NCBI GenBank assembly: GCA_903858935.1
Contig: CAIOKO010000242.1
Coordinates: 1-64,000, forward strand
DNA: 64,000 bases
From: an uncultured Schlesneria sp.
GTDB taxonomy: Bacteria; Planctomycetota; Planctomycetia; Planctomycetales; Planctomycetaceae
Direction of reading: 5' to 3'
Position numbers and translations under genes: made by a program
The notes under the pieces: model-generated
Database searches by the model: none
What the model saw: the letters and a program-made list of their open reading frames with translations, nothing else
Told to the model about the DNA's origin: nothing
Shown here: piece by piece, positions 37,042 through 45,265 of the stretch
Numbering within the stretch: position 1 is the stretch's first letter
How the letters are laid out: every line of letters begins with the position of its first letter

Positions 37042-37308
37042 TAGATTTTGTGGTTCTATTTGGGTGTCGGAAAAATTTGTGCGTGGCTGTTTTTGTACCC
37101 GGTCGGAACTCGGATAGTAATCGGCAATGTGTTCCGATTCCAAGGTCCGCGCCCGGACCAGCCGATTCTTGCGCGCATTGACCACGCGAGCCGGGGAAAT
37201 TCCGGGTTATTGACCGATTGGGGATTGGGTAGTATCATCTTGAAACCGTGAGAAAACTATTTTTTACGGGTCGAACCTTTTTCGGCGAAGATTGTCCAAG
37301 CTGTTACT

Positions 37309-37353
37309 ATGACATTTGACTCGTTCCTCCTACTGGGCCTGCTTACTCGCTGA
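37309..37353 (+). CDS. leuL: Leucine-rich leader peptide of leuA (leuL-type)
   Basis: Fourteen codons reading M-T-F-D-S-F-L-L-L-G-L-L-T-R, with five leucine codons (CTC, CTA, CTG, CTG, CTT) in six positions, and a TGA at 37351. It lies 120 bases before leuA, and its end overlaps the first arm of the leader hairpins. Stalling of the ribosome on the leucine codons would keep it from masking the antiterminator. No strong ribosome site precedes the ATG, which is the weak point of the call. Confidence 0.8.
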   Translation: MTFDSFLLLGLLTR

Positions 37354-37430
37354 GATGCGAGGTTCAGGGAACGTCTAGTCGCACTGATGCACAAGTTCAC
37401 CCTGAGACCTCGCGGTCTCGGGGTTTTTTT
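37346..37430 (+). promoter_or_regulatory. Transcription attenuator of leuA: alternative hairpins and terminator
   Basis: Segment 1 CTCGC (37346-37350) pairs with GCGAG at the start of segment 2. Segment 2 GCGAGGTTCAGGG (37357-37369) pairs with segment 3 CCCTGAGACCTCGC (37400-37413) over 13 pairs with one bulge. Segment 3 pairs with segment 4 GGTCTCGGGG (37414-37423), loop TCGC, followed by seven T. The 2:3 and 3:4 stems exclude one another, as in classical leucine attenuators. The leader peptide ends at segment 1. Confidence 0.85.
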
Positions 37431-37472
37431 GTTTGTATTTCACTCCCTTTCACCTTTGAGTGTGAACCCATT

Positions 37473-39062
37473 ATGGCTGACAACGTCATTATCTTCGACA
37501 CCACGCTTCGCGATGGCGAACAATCTCCCGGTTGCAGCATGACGACTCCTGAAAAACTGAAGGTCGCTGAAGCTCTTGTGGAACTGGGGGTCGATGTCAT
37601 CGAGGCGGGTTTTCCAATCACTTCGCCTGGTGATTTCGAAGCCGTTCGGGCGGTCGCCCAGAAGTTTGGCGACCGAGCGACGATTTGCGGGTTGGCTCGC
37701 TGTCGGAAGAATGACATTGAGCGAGCTGGTGAGGCCTTACGCGGTATCGCTCGGCCCCGAATTCATGTTTTTCTTGCTACGAGTCCAATTCATCGTGAAT
37801 TTAAACTCAAGATGGCCGAACGGGAAATCGTCAAAGCGGCTGTCGAGCACGTTCAGTTTGCGAAGACGTTCTGCGATGACATTGAATTCTCACCCGAAGA
37901 TGCCGCTCGGACGGAACTCGACTTTCTCACTGAAGTTGTTGAGAAGGCGATTGAGGCCGGGGCGACGACGGTCAATATTCCCGACACGGTCGGGTATGCC
38001 ACGCCAAATCATTACTTCAAAGTGATCTCGCACCTCAAGCAGCATGTTTCGAACATCCATAAAGCGGTCATCAGCACGCACTGTCATAACGACCTTGGTC
38101 TGGCGGTCGCGAACAGTCTCGCTGCGGTGGAAGCAGGGGCACGACAGGTCGAATGCACGATTAATGGCTTGGGCGAACGAGCGGGGAACGCGGCACTCGA
38201 AGAAATCGTGATGGCGCTCAAGACTCGCAAGGACTATTACGGGGTTGAGACACGGATCAATACGCCGAAGCTTTGCAGTGCCAGCCGGCTGGTCTCGAGC
38301 ATTACTGGGATGCTTGTTCAACGGAACAAAGCGATTGTCGGACAGAATGCGTTCGCACACGAAGCGGGGATTCATCAGGATGGAATTCTTAAGGAACGAA
38401 CCACGTATGAGATCATGCGAGCGGAAGACGTCGGGTATGTGGGCGTGAATCTCGTTCTGGGTAAGCATAGCGGTCGGGCTGCAATTCGGTCTCACGTGCT
38501 TCAATTGGGATATCAGCTCGATGAAGCTCAGCTTGAGACGGTTTATAAAGACTTTATTGCGCTCGCCGATAAGAAGAAGAACATCTACGACGCGGACATT
38601 GTGGCGTTGATCGAGAATCGGATGAATGTCTCGATGGATCGCTGGAAGTTGGTTCGCTTTCATATTGCGGCGGGGACGGGAACGATTCCAACTGCGACGG
38701 TTGAATTGCAGGATGAATTGTCAAAGGGACAGCCCACGGCCGATTTGAATGGCGGAGCGGATGAGGCAGTGAGAACATTCAAAGACGCCGCGATTGGAGA
38801 CGGACCGGTCGACGCTGTCTGCAAGGCGATGGAACGGATTGTCGGCGTTACTGCGGAGCTGAAGGACTATCAGGTTCGTGCCGTATCGGGTGGTGAAGAT
38901 GCTCAGGGGGAGGCGTCGGTAGCCATTAATTACCAGGGTCGCCGGTATCATGGGAAAGCGGTCAGCACCGACGTGATTGAAGCGAGTGCTCTGGCCTACC
39001 TTAAAGCATTAAACAAGGCAGTCAGCGATCAAGTTGTCGAGAAAGCTCCTCCTGGGGTTTGA
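37473..39062 (+). CDS. leuA: 2-isopropylmalate synthase
   Basis: 529 residues, the bacterial LeuA length. The catalytic domain starts F-D-T-T-L-R-D-G-E-Q-S-P-G and has the H-C-H-N-D-L-G-L-A metal motif and G-L-G-E-R-A-G-N; the C-terminal leucine-binding domain runs from about 400 to 515. It condenses acetyl-CoA and 2-oxoisovalerate, the first committed step of leucine synthesis. Control: attenuation at the leader hairpins plus feedback inhibition by leucine through the C-terminal domain. A terminator at 39101 follows. No other leu genes are in the window. Confidence 0.96.
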   Translation: MADNVIIFDTTLRDGEQSPGCSMTTPEKLKVAEALVELGVDVIEAGFPITSPGDFEAVRAVAQKFGDRATICGLARCRKNDIERAGEALRGIARPRIHVFLATSPIHREFKLKMAEREIVKAAVEHVQFAKTFCDDIEFSPEDAARTELDFLTEVVEKAIEAGATTVNIPDTVGYATPNHYFKVISHLKQHVSNIHKAVISTHCHNDLGLAVANSLAAVEAGARQVECTINGLGERAGNAALEEIVMALKTRKDYYGVETRINTPKLCSASRLVSSITGMLVQRNKAIVGQNAFAHEAGIHQDGILKERTTYEIMRAEDVGYVGVNLVLGKHSGRAAIRSHVLQLGYQLDEAQLETVYKDFIALADKKKNIYDADIVALIENRMNVSMDRWKLVRFHIAAGTGTIPTATVELQDELSKGQPTADLNGGADEAVRTFKDAAIGDGPVDAVCKAMERIVGVTAELKDYQVRAVSGGEDAQGEASVAINYQGRRYHGKAVSTDVIEASALAYLKALNKAVSDQVVEKAPPGV

Positions 39063-39100
39063 TGACGTCGCTTCTCGTTCTGGTTATCCGAATCAGTAAT

Positions 39101-39140
39101 CGGGGCATTTCTTTTTGGGAGGAATGCCCCGTAACTTTTT
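39101..39140 (+). terminator. Rho-independent terminator of leuA
   Basis: CGGGGCATT (39101) pairs with AATGCCCCG (39123) around 13 bases, followed by TAACTTTTTT. It lies 39 bases after the leuA stop. Confidence 0.85.
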
Positions 39141-39221
39141 TCGGGGGATGAGAACGGTATTGGCGCGTCGTGAGAAAAAGGCAAAAAACAAGGTGGTTGG
39201 GAATACTAATCTGCGCTTATC

Positions 39222-39250
39222 TTCGCCAATCAGAAAATTCAATTGGCGAA
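39222..39250. repeat. Hairpin at the permease 3' side
   Basis: TTCGCCAAT and ATTGGCGAA are perfect nine-base arms around 11 bases. Just upstream stands GGAATACTAATCTGCGC at 39199, similar to GGAACACTAATCTTCAC of the repeat at 35535. It lies 60 bases beyond the permease stop on the minus strand. Confidence 0.55.
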
Positions 39251-39310
39251 CCATCCCGACGTTGAATGTCACTGACGGGTTGAAGCATAAATGATTTGCG
39301 AAGTGTTGTT

Positions 39311-40849
39311 TCAAGCATCTGGCGTCGTTGAGGGCGCTTGATGTCTAAGGACACTGTGCTTCTGACCGTAGGCAAAGTAAATGACCAGACCAATGCCCAT
39401 CCAGGCTAACAGTCGCCACCAGTTTGCTGCGGGTAACGAGAGCATCAGCATCAGGCACGAAAGGATGCCGAGGATGGGAACAATGGGGACCAGAGGGCAG
39501 CGGAAGGGGCGGACCGCTTCAGGGTTAGTGTATCGCATAATGAGTACTGCGGCACAGACAATCACAAAGGCGAACAACGTGCCGATGTTGGTCAGATGCA
39601 GCAGTGCGTCGAGCGGCAAGAAGCCTGCCAGGAAGCCAACAAAAAGCCCGATCCCGATCGTGCTTTTCCACGGCGTTTGAAAGACAGGATGCACGTCTGC
39701 GAAGAACGCCTTGGGGACAAGGCCGTCCCGGGCCATCGCCAGAAAGACGCGAGGGGCACTGAGCATCATCACGAGCAGAACGGACGTCATTCCCGCGACG
39801 GCTGCACTGGCGATAATCATCTCAGCCCAAGGGAGTCCCGCCTGATGGAATGCTGACGAGATCCCGGCATCGACGTTGATCTCGTCGTACTTGACCATCC
39901 CCGTGAGGACGGCAACGACCGCGATGTACAAAACTGTGCAAATCAATAATGAGGCAATAATTGCAAACGGGACATCACGTTGCGGATTCCTGGCTTCTTC
40001 AGCGTGTGTCGAAATGGAATCAAATCCGATATAGGCGAAGAAAATGATCGCAGCACCTGCCAGCATCCCGACAGGCTCGCCTGTTTTGCTGTTGACTTCG
40101 CCAAGAACGGGAATGCCGAAGAAGCTGATACCACTCCAGCCATACGGAGCGAATGGGGTCCAGTTTTCAGGATGGATGTAGAACGCACCAACGAGGATCA
40201 CGAAGACGACAGCCCCAACCTTAGTGAAGACCATCAGGGCATTGAAACCAGCGCTTTCTGCGATCCCTTTGACGAGGATCGCCGTCATGATGGCCACGAT
40301 CAGTACGGCGGGAAGATTGCAAATCGAACCGGTCAAGACGTAGTGCGCATCAACGAATTTGCCGTCAACCATTCCTGCGTCTTTATAGATCATCGTGGCC
40401 TGTTTGAATAAATCCGGGACGTGCATCCCCAGCTTTGACAATAATTTCTGAAAGTAACCAGACCAACCATTCGCCACCGTGGCGGCTCCGACGGCGTATT
40501 CCAGAATCAGGTCCCATCCGATGATCCAGGCGAACAGTTCACCCATCGTGATATAGGCGTAGGTGTAGGCACTACCGGCGACAGGAGCCATTGAAGCGAA
40601 TTCGGCATAGCACAGAGCGGCGAAAATACAGGTCACTCCGGCAACGATATAGGAGACCATCAGAGCCGGCCCGGCACACTGGCTTGCGGCCTTGCCCGTG
40701 GCGACAAAGATTCCGGCACCGATGACGGCACCGACGCCGAGAGAAGTCAAGTTGATCGGCCCCAGGACTCGCTTGAGACGTTCGTCACCTTTCATTTCGA
40801 GTAACAGATGGTCCAGATTCTTGCGGGCGAATAGCTGATTCCAATTCAT
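39311..40849 (-). CDS. APC-family amino-acid permease
   Basis: 512 residues with about twelve membrane helices. The start L-G-V-G-A-V-I-G-A-G-I-F-V is the conserved helix 1 of the cationic amino-acid transporter branch; F-I/F-F-A-Y-I-G-F-D-S-I-S-T-H-A-E-E and N-P-Q-R-D-V-P follow in helix 6 to 8. It should import amino acids by proton or sodium coupling; the substrate cannot be read from sequence. It converges on leuA but their functions are related only by amino acid metabolism. Confidence 0.92.
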   Translation of the reverse strand: MNWNQLFARKNLDHLLLEMKGDERLKRVLGPINLTSLGVGAVIGAGIFVATGKAASQCAGPALMVSYIVAGVTCIFAALCYAEFASMAPVAGSAYTYAYITMGELFAWIIGWDLILEYAVGAATVANGWSGYFQKLLSKLGMHVPDLFKQATMIYKDAGMVDGKFVDAHYVLTGSICNLPAVLIVAIMTAILVKGIAESAGFNALMVFTKVGAVVFVILVGAFYIHPENWTPFAPYGWSGISFFGIPVLGEVNSKTGEPVGMLAGAAIIFFAYIGFDSISTHAEEARNPQRDVPFAIIASLLICTVLYIAVVAVLTGMVKYDEINVDAGISSAFHQAGLPWAEMIIASAAVAGMTSVLLVMMLSAPRVFLAMARDGLVPKAFFADVHPVFQTPWKSTIGIGLFVGFLAGFLPLDALLHLTNIGTLFAFVIVCAAVLIMRYTNPEAVRPFRCPLVPIVPILGILSCLMLMLSLPAANWWRLLAWMGIGLVIYFAYGQKHSVLRHQAPSTTPDA

Positions 40850-41209
40850 CGCGATTCCTTCGGATGGTCGATTGACGGGTGGGTTAGCCCGCGAGAATTC
40901 GGGTTAACCTGATCGGAAGGCGAGATTAGCGACTCGACCGGCCTGTTTTAAAGTGACAACGACAAATTGAACTTACATTTGTCTGGAATTGGATTTCGAT
41001 TGGCGAAGTTTTTTAAAGTTATCTGGAGGGCGCAAGGCTTCTGCCGAGCCGGGAAGTAGGTACATGATCGACTCAGCGGCTCGGTGGGAGCCTCGCCCTC
41101 ACGTTAGGTTGTGGACAATGTTCTCGCGGGGAATTCTTCGTGGTTTTTGGCAGATTGAATCAATAGACTTTTTGTCTGACATCTCTTCATCAGAATCGGC
41201 TGGTACTCC
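40850..41209. repeat. Divergent upstream region with an inverted repeat
   Basis: 41026-41051 (GAGGGCG-ca-AGGCTTCTGCCGAGCCG, 26 bases) is an imperfect inverted match to 41077-41100 (CGGCTCGGTGGGAGCCTCGCCCTC). The arms are 26 and 24 bases, loop 25. The ends GAGGGCG and CGCCCTC are exact. No gene seen in the rest. Confidence 0.65.
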
Positions 41210-42247
41210 ATGAATAACACCGCGAGAGTGGTTGACCAAACAGGCAACGACGTCTCTCGACGTACTTGGCGAGGTTGGTGGCGAGACTTGCCTGCCTGGT
41301 TTCGTATCGGGTTTTGGGCTGTTTTCGCCACGTTTGTCGTCCAAGTCGCATTCGCTATTCGAATCATGGTCGGTTTGATTGATCCGCGTGAGGTCACGTT
41401 ATTGCGGCAGAAGGGAGCTAACGTCCTTTATACATCCGATGCGATGTGGGATCCGATTCCCGGCGCTCTTCTAATCCGTGCCGGACTTTGGGGAAGATCC
41501 CGCAACGACGTATACTTCATCCGGTTAGACGAACACGGAACCGATGAGGATCTGAAGCTGATTGGAGCCAAGTTTCCGAACCTCAAAACTATTTCACTGA
41601 GGTCCGCAACGATTACTGCAGAAGGTCTGAACGCTCTCGCTGCCTGTCGGAAGCTTGATCTCTTGATTCTCGAATTGACAGACGCTGATGATGCGGTTGT
41701 CGAAAGTCTCACGAAATTCGAAACGATTTCTGATCTTTCATTGGAAGGAGCTCTGGTTCGCGATGCCTCGATTCCGATGCTGAAGAAGTTGCCGCGACTG
41801 GTTCGTATAAACGTTTCTCTAACTGACATCAGTCTCGCGGCGATTCAGGAATGGCGAACGAGCCAGCCTAAACTTGTGATCCAAACCGAAAGAGACCGAA
41901 TTCCCGACGCGTTAGTGGCTTCAATTCGGTGGACTGACGGCAAACTTTCGCGACGCTTTCAAGGAAATTACAAGTCTGGTGTACCAGCGATTGGCAAAAC
42001 ACACGCATGGTTGACGGGCTCGAACTTGAACGCCAGCCATCACGCTGGGCTATGGTGGGATCCGGCGCAGTTAGATGATCGTCGCGACGGGGATTATGTT
42101 TTCACGCTTCGTTTGGGTGATTACGAAGCCGAACCAGTGACAATCCCAATGAAAGACGGAAAGTTTGCGGTCGATTCCTTTGAGTTTCGAATGCCGGTTA
42201 CAGAGGCCGAGGCATTGCAAACAAAGGCAACGAGTACAGCCAATTGA
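41210..42247 (+). CDS. Membrane-anchored LRR-like protein, hypothetical
   Basis: 345 residues. One N-terminal membrane helix (about 30-52), then a leucine-rich-repeat region (about 115-210) with L-K-T-I-S-L-R-S-A-T-I-T, L-D-L-L-I-L-E-L-T and I-S-D-L-S-L-E-G-A, the short repeat seen in planctomycete proteins. The C-terminal part (about 235-330) is a beta domain. Function unknown. ATG at 41210 lacks a clear ribosome site. Repeat copy D follows. Confidence 0.7.
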   Translation: MNNTARVVDQTGNDVSRRTWRGWWRDLPAWFRIGFWAVFATFVVQVAFAIRIMVGLIDPREVTLLRQKGANVLYTSDAMWDPIPGALLIRAGLWGRSRNDVYFIRLDEHGTDEDLKLIGAKFPNLKTISLRSATITAEGLNALAACRKLDLLILELTDADDAVVESLTKFETISDLSLEGALVRDASIPMLKKLPRLVRINVSLTDISLAAIQEWRTSQPKLVIQTERDRIPDALVASIRWTDGKLSRRFQGNYKSGVPAIGKTHAWLTGSNLNASHHAGLWWDPAQLDDRRDGDYVFTLRLGDYEAEPVTIPMKDGKFAVDSFEFRMPVTEAEALQTKATSTAN

Positions 42248-42292
42248 CGCAGGTCGACATGGGAGCCGACATGGTGTTGTCGTTTGACAATC

Positions 42293-42325
42293 GCTACTTG
42301 ACCGAAGATGGTCAAGCAGTAGCAC
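42293..42325 (+). repeat. Intergenic palindromic repeat, partial copy D
   Basis: GCTACTTGACCGAAGATGGTCAAGCAGTAGC forms a stem-loop with the AAGA loop seen in copies A to C, followed by ACA. The left half of the element is not recognisable, so this is a degenerate or truncated copy. Stem sequence given here in short: CTTGACC/GGTCAAG. Confidence 0.65.
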
Positions 42326-42480
42326 AGGAATTTTTACTGCGACGTGGTAACACAGAATTTCGGATACCCGTCAATTCCCAAATAACCGCTTCCGAATTCA
42401 TCAAAAGGCGTTTATGATCAGAACGCATCGGCCGATGTTAATTGGTAGAATATCACTCATTGATGAATCGGGGATTTCGC

Positions 42481-43893
42481 GTGACGATTCAAACGACGCA
42501 AACGGAGATGCCAACTGCTAGCGAAAGTTCAACTTCTAATAGCTTCCCGTTCCAGCCTGCATCACGGGATTTGATTCGAGTGGGCGGGTCGCGTCGATGG
42601 TTTCTGCAGACGGGATTGGCTGGTATCGGCGGCTCGTCTCTCCCTTCGATTCTGCAACTTCAAAGTCAATCAGCGTCTGCTGGTGAGACTCCTTTGCCGC
42701 GCGCTAAAAAATCGGTGATTCTTTTCTGGCTGTCGGGTGGCCCCAGCCACATTGATATGTGGGATCCCAAGCCGAATGCGCCTTCCGAAATTCGAGGGCC
42801 GTACTCGACAATTTCATCGAAAGTCCCAGGTGTTTTGCTGAGTGAACATCTTCCTCTTCAAGCAGGTATCGCCGACAAACTTTCGTTTCTAAGAGCAGTC
42901 GATTGCAAAGCCAGCAATCATACGCCGATTACGATGCAAGCTGGAAATCCACTCGCTCGACGGACGGACGACAATAAGGATGGGGGCGGCTATCCGTCGA
43001 TGGGTTCTGTGGTCGCTCGATTTCGTGGCGCGAATCATCCTGATCTGCCTCCGTTTGTCGGGCTGGCTCCTTCATGGAACGCCGACGTCTGGGAGTCAGG
43101 TCATCTGGGTTCAGCTTACAAGCCGGTGAAGGGGCTGGAACTCGTGGGTAAGTTTGGTCTGCCACAAGGGGTCCAGATCGATCGTCTGCAAGATCGAGAT
43201 CGATTGCGACGATCGTTTGATCGGCTGCGGCGTGATCTTGACAGTCATCACATGTTGGAAAGTCTCGACCGGTACAATGCTCAGGCGTTCGAAATGGTCG
43301 CCGGGGGCAACGTGCAGAAGGCGTTTGATATGACGTCAGAAACGGACGCGACCCGAGATTTGTATGGTCGAAACAGCATCGGCGAAAAGGCAATTCTGGC
43401 GAGGCGACTGGTTGAATCGGGCGTCACGTTCACTCTGATCAGCGGGGCGTGGGGTTACTTTGATCATCATGGAGACTCCGTTCAATGGGGCGGAATCGTG
43501 AAGGGGCTGACTCCGCTTTTGCCCCAGGTCGATAGAGCCTTGTTCGCACTGGTCACGGATCTTGAGCAACGAGGTTTACTGGATTCCACGCTGGTCTTGA
43601 TGATGGGTGAATTCGGTCGTTCACCGGTCATCAATAAAGACGCGGGCCGTGATCATTGGACCAACGTGATGTCGATGGTTGTCGCAGGTGGTGGCTTGCG
43701 GCACGGTCAGGCGGTCGGCAGTACGGACGACAAAGGCTACGACGTGAAGGACGGCTTAGTCAGACCACAGGATCTGGCGGCGACGGTGTTCCGTCATTTT
43801 GACATTGATCTCAATTCACACTGGATCAGTCCGCAAGGGCGTCCAACTCCGATTGTCGTCGAAGGGGGACGTCCGATCCCTGAGTTGCTGTAG
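42481..43893 (+). CDS. DUF1501 Tat-exported protein (1)
   Basis: 470 residues. A twin-arginine signal (S-R-R-W-F-L) near residue 39 precedes the DUF1501 domain: W-L-S-G-G-P-S-H-I-D-M-W-D-P-K-P and the metal region G-E-F-G-R-S-P, A-G-G-G-L. DUF1501 proteins belong to the alkaline-phosphatase-like superfamily and usually go with DUF1549/DUF1553 proteins in planctomycetes; here there is no such partner directly beside it. The GTG at 42481 is chosen for GGGG seven bases upstream; ATG 42463 lacks a site. The next gene converges four bases away. Confidence 0.9.
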   Translation: MTIQTTQTEMPTASESSTSNSFPFQPASRDLIRVGGSRRWFLQTGLAGIGGSSLPSILQLQSQSASAGETPLPRAKKSVILFWLSGGPSHIDMWDPKPNAPSEIRGPYSTISSKVPGVLLSEHLPLQAGIADKLSFLRAVDCKASNHTPITMQAGNPLARRTDDNKDGGGYPSMGSVVARFRGANHPDLPPFVGLAPSWNADVWESGHLGSAYKPVKGLELVGKFGLPQGVQIDRLQDRDRLRRSFDRLRRDLDSHHMLESLDRYNAQAFEMVAGGNVQKAFDMTSETDATRDLYGRNSIGEKAILARRLVESGVTFTLISGAWGYFDHHGDSVQWGGIVKGLTPLLPQVDRALFALVTDLEQRGLLDSTLVLMMGEFGRSPVINKDAGRDHWTNVMSMVVAGGGLRHGQAVGSTDDKGYDVKDGLVRPQDLAATVFRHFDIDLNSHWISPQGRPTPIVVEGGRPIPELL

Positions 43894-43897
43894 TCTC

Positions 43898-45142
43898 CTA
43901 GTGCGGCAACTCGACACAGACAAGATTTCCGGCAGCGTTCCTGCCGTAGACTCGCTTGTTGAAAAGCACTGGAACAGTCCAGCAGCGGCCGGTCAAGAAC
44001 GGGGACCTTGCCAATTCTTCGTAGCCGATTGCGGTCGCTTTGGCCAGAATCAGGATACCGTCTTCGCTGAGGATCAGCAGTTTGCCGTCGGCGATCATCA
44101 GCGATCCACAGCCCAGGCCACGTTGCTTCCATTTGACCTCGCCGGTATCAAACTTCATGCACGTCAGTTGAACGACACGGCCCTGATTCGAATTGCCGTC
44201 GAAACCGTAAAGGTATCCATCCATGAGAATGCTGTTGTTAAAGTGATTTCGCAGTTCCTTATTTCGATAAACCTCTTTCAGACGTTGACCGTCGAATTCA
44301 AATAACCCGCAGCCGACGTTGTACGCCGTAGAAATCGAGATGCGGTTTCCATCGACGATGGGCGTGGTGGCGTTGGTCTTGAACGGCGATGACCAGGGTA
44401 AAAATGCAACAGGTTCACCGTTGTCGAGTTTCGAGATTCGTAACGCTTCGCAATCCAATGTGGCGACGAATTTTGCGTCTGATGTCGGAAGTGAAAAGAC
44501 TGCAGCTGAACCGTAACCTGCTTCATGCTTGGTGGACTGCCAATTTTTTTTGCCGGTTTGCTTTTCGTACGAGACGACTCGTCCCCCTTCCAGGATCAGA
44601 TGATTTCCGGAGATGACCGCTGAACTGGAAAAACCCCAGTCAGGATTTCTGACATCGAGATCCTTCTGCAGCATTACTTCCCAGATGACTTTTCCCGTCG
44701 CCACTTCGAGACAAAAAAGCTGACCTTCTTTTCCCAGCGTATAGACATGATCACCATCGACCGTCGGAGTTGCACCAGGGCCGCCCTCGTGCAGGTTATC
44801 GTTCAATCGACAGGGATATCGATGGGTCCAGATTTCTTCGCCGCTGTCGGCATTGAGGCACCAGACAATTTCCTTGCCATCGACATGGCCCATTGTGAAC
44901 AATCGCCCGTCGACAATTGACATTGAACTGAATCCGACGCCGATCTGTCGTGACCAAGCGACATGTAACCCATCCTTCGGCCAAGTCGACACCCAACCCG
45001 TTTCGTGACTGACGCCGTCTCGATTGGGACCCATCCAGTTCGGCCAGGACTTCGGCGCCGCAGTGTCGGCACCGTCCACGTTTGCCGTTACCGCTCCGAT
45101 GACCACAACAAGAATCGATGCGATGCGACATCCAGTCAACAT
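43898..45142 (-). CDS. PQQ-like beta-propeller protein, exported
   Basis: 414 residues with a signal peptide ending G-A-D. Repeated tryptophan-docking motifs are visible: N-W-x-G-P-N-R-D-G-V-S, L-N-A-D-S-G-E-E-I-W-T, L-E-V-A-T-G-K-V-I-W-E, F-D-T-G-E-V-K-W, as in the PQQ-like superfamily used by planctomycetes as outer-surface binding propellers. No PQQ ligand set is evident. The start ATG at 45142 has GGGAG six bases upstream. It converges with the DUF1501 gene and diverges from the next one. Confidence 0.9.
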   Translation of the reverse strand: MLTGCRIASILVVVIGAVTANVDGADTAAPKSWPNWMGPNRDGVSHETGWVSTWPKDGLHVAWSRQIGVGFSSMSIVDGRLFTMGHVDGKEIVWCLNADSGEEIWTHRYPCRLNDNLHEGGPGATPTVDGDHVYTLGKEGQLFCLEVATGKVIWEVMLQKDLDVRNPDWGFSSSAVISGNHLILEGGRVVSYEKQTGKKNWQSTKHEAGYGSAAVFSLPTSDAKFVATLDCEALRISKLDNGEPVAFLPWSSPFKTNATTPIVDGNRISISTAYNVGCGLFEFDGQRLKEVYRNKELRNHFNNSILMDGYLYGFDGNSNQGRVVQLTCMKFDTGEVKWKQRGLGCGSLMIADGKLLILSEDGILILAKATAIGYEELARSPFLTGRCWTVPVLFNKRVYGRNAAGNLVCVELPH

Positions 45143-45265
45143 ACGGTACTCCCTCAAGACACATCAAGATTGACAAATGGGAATGGCCCAGCCAAAGTAA
45201 CTTCGTAACGTACCTCAGTTCAAGGGTCGAGTGACCGATCAAATAAAGTCTTCGAGGAAGTTGAG

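Noticed and set aside
37321-37430. Small structured RNA (SRP or 6S-like) upstream of leuA
   Set aside because: No SRP tip motif or 6S bubble; the structure is explained by the leader peptide attenuator.
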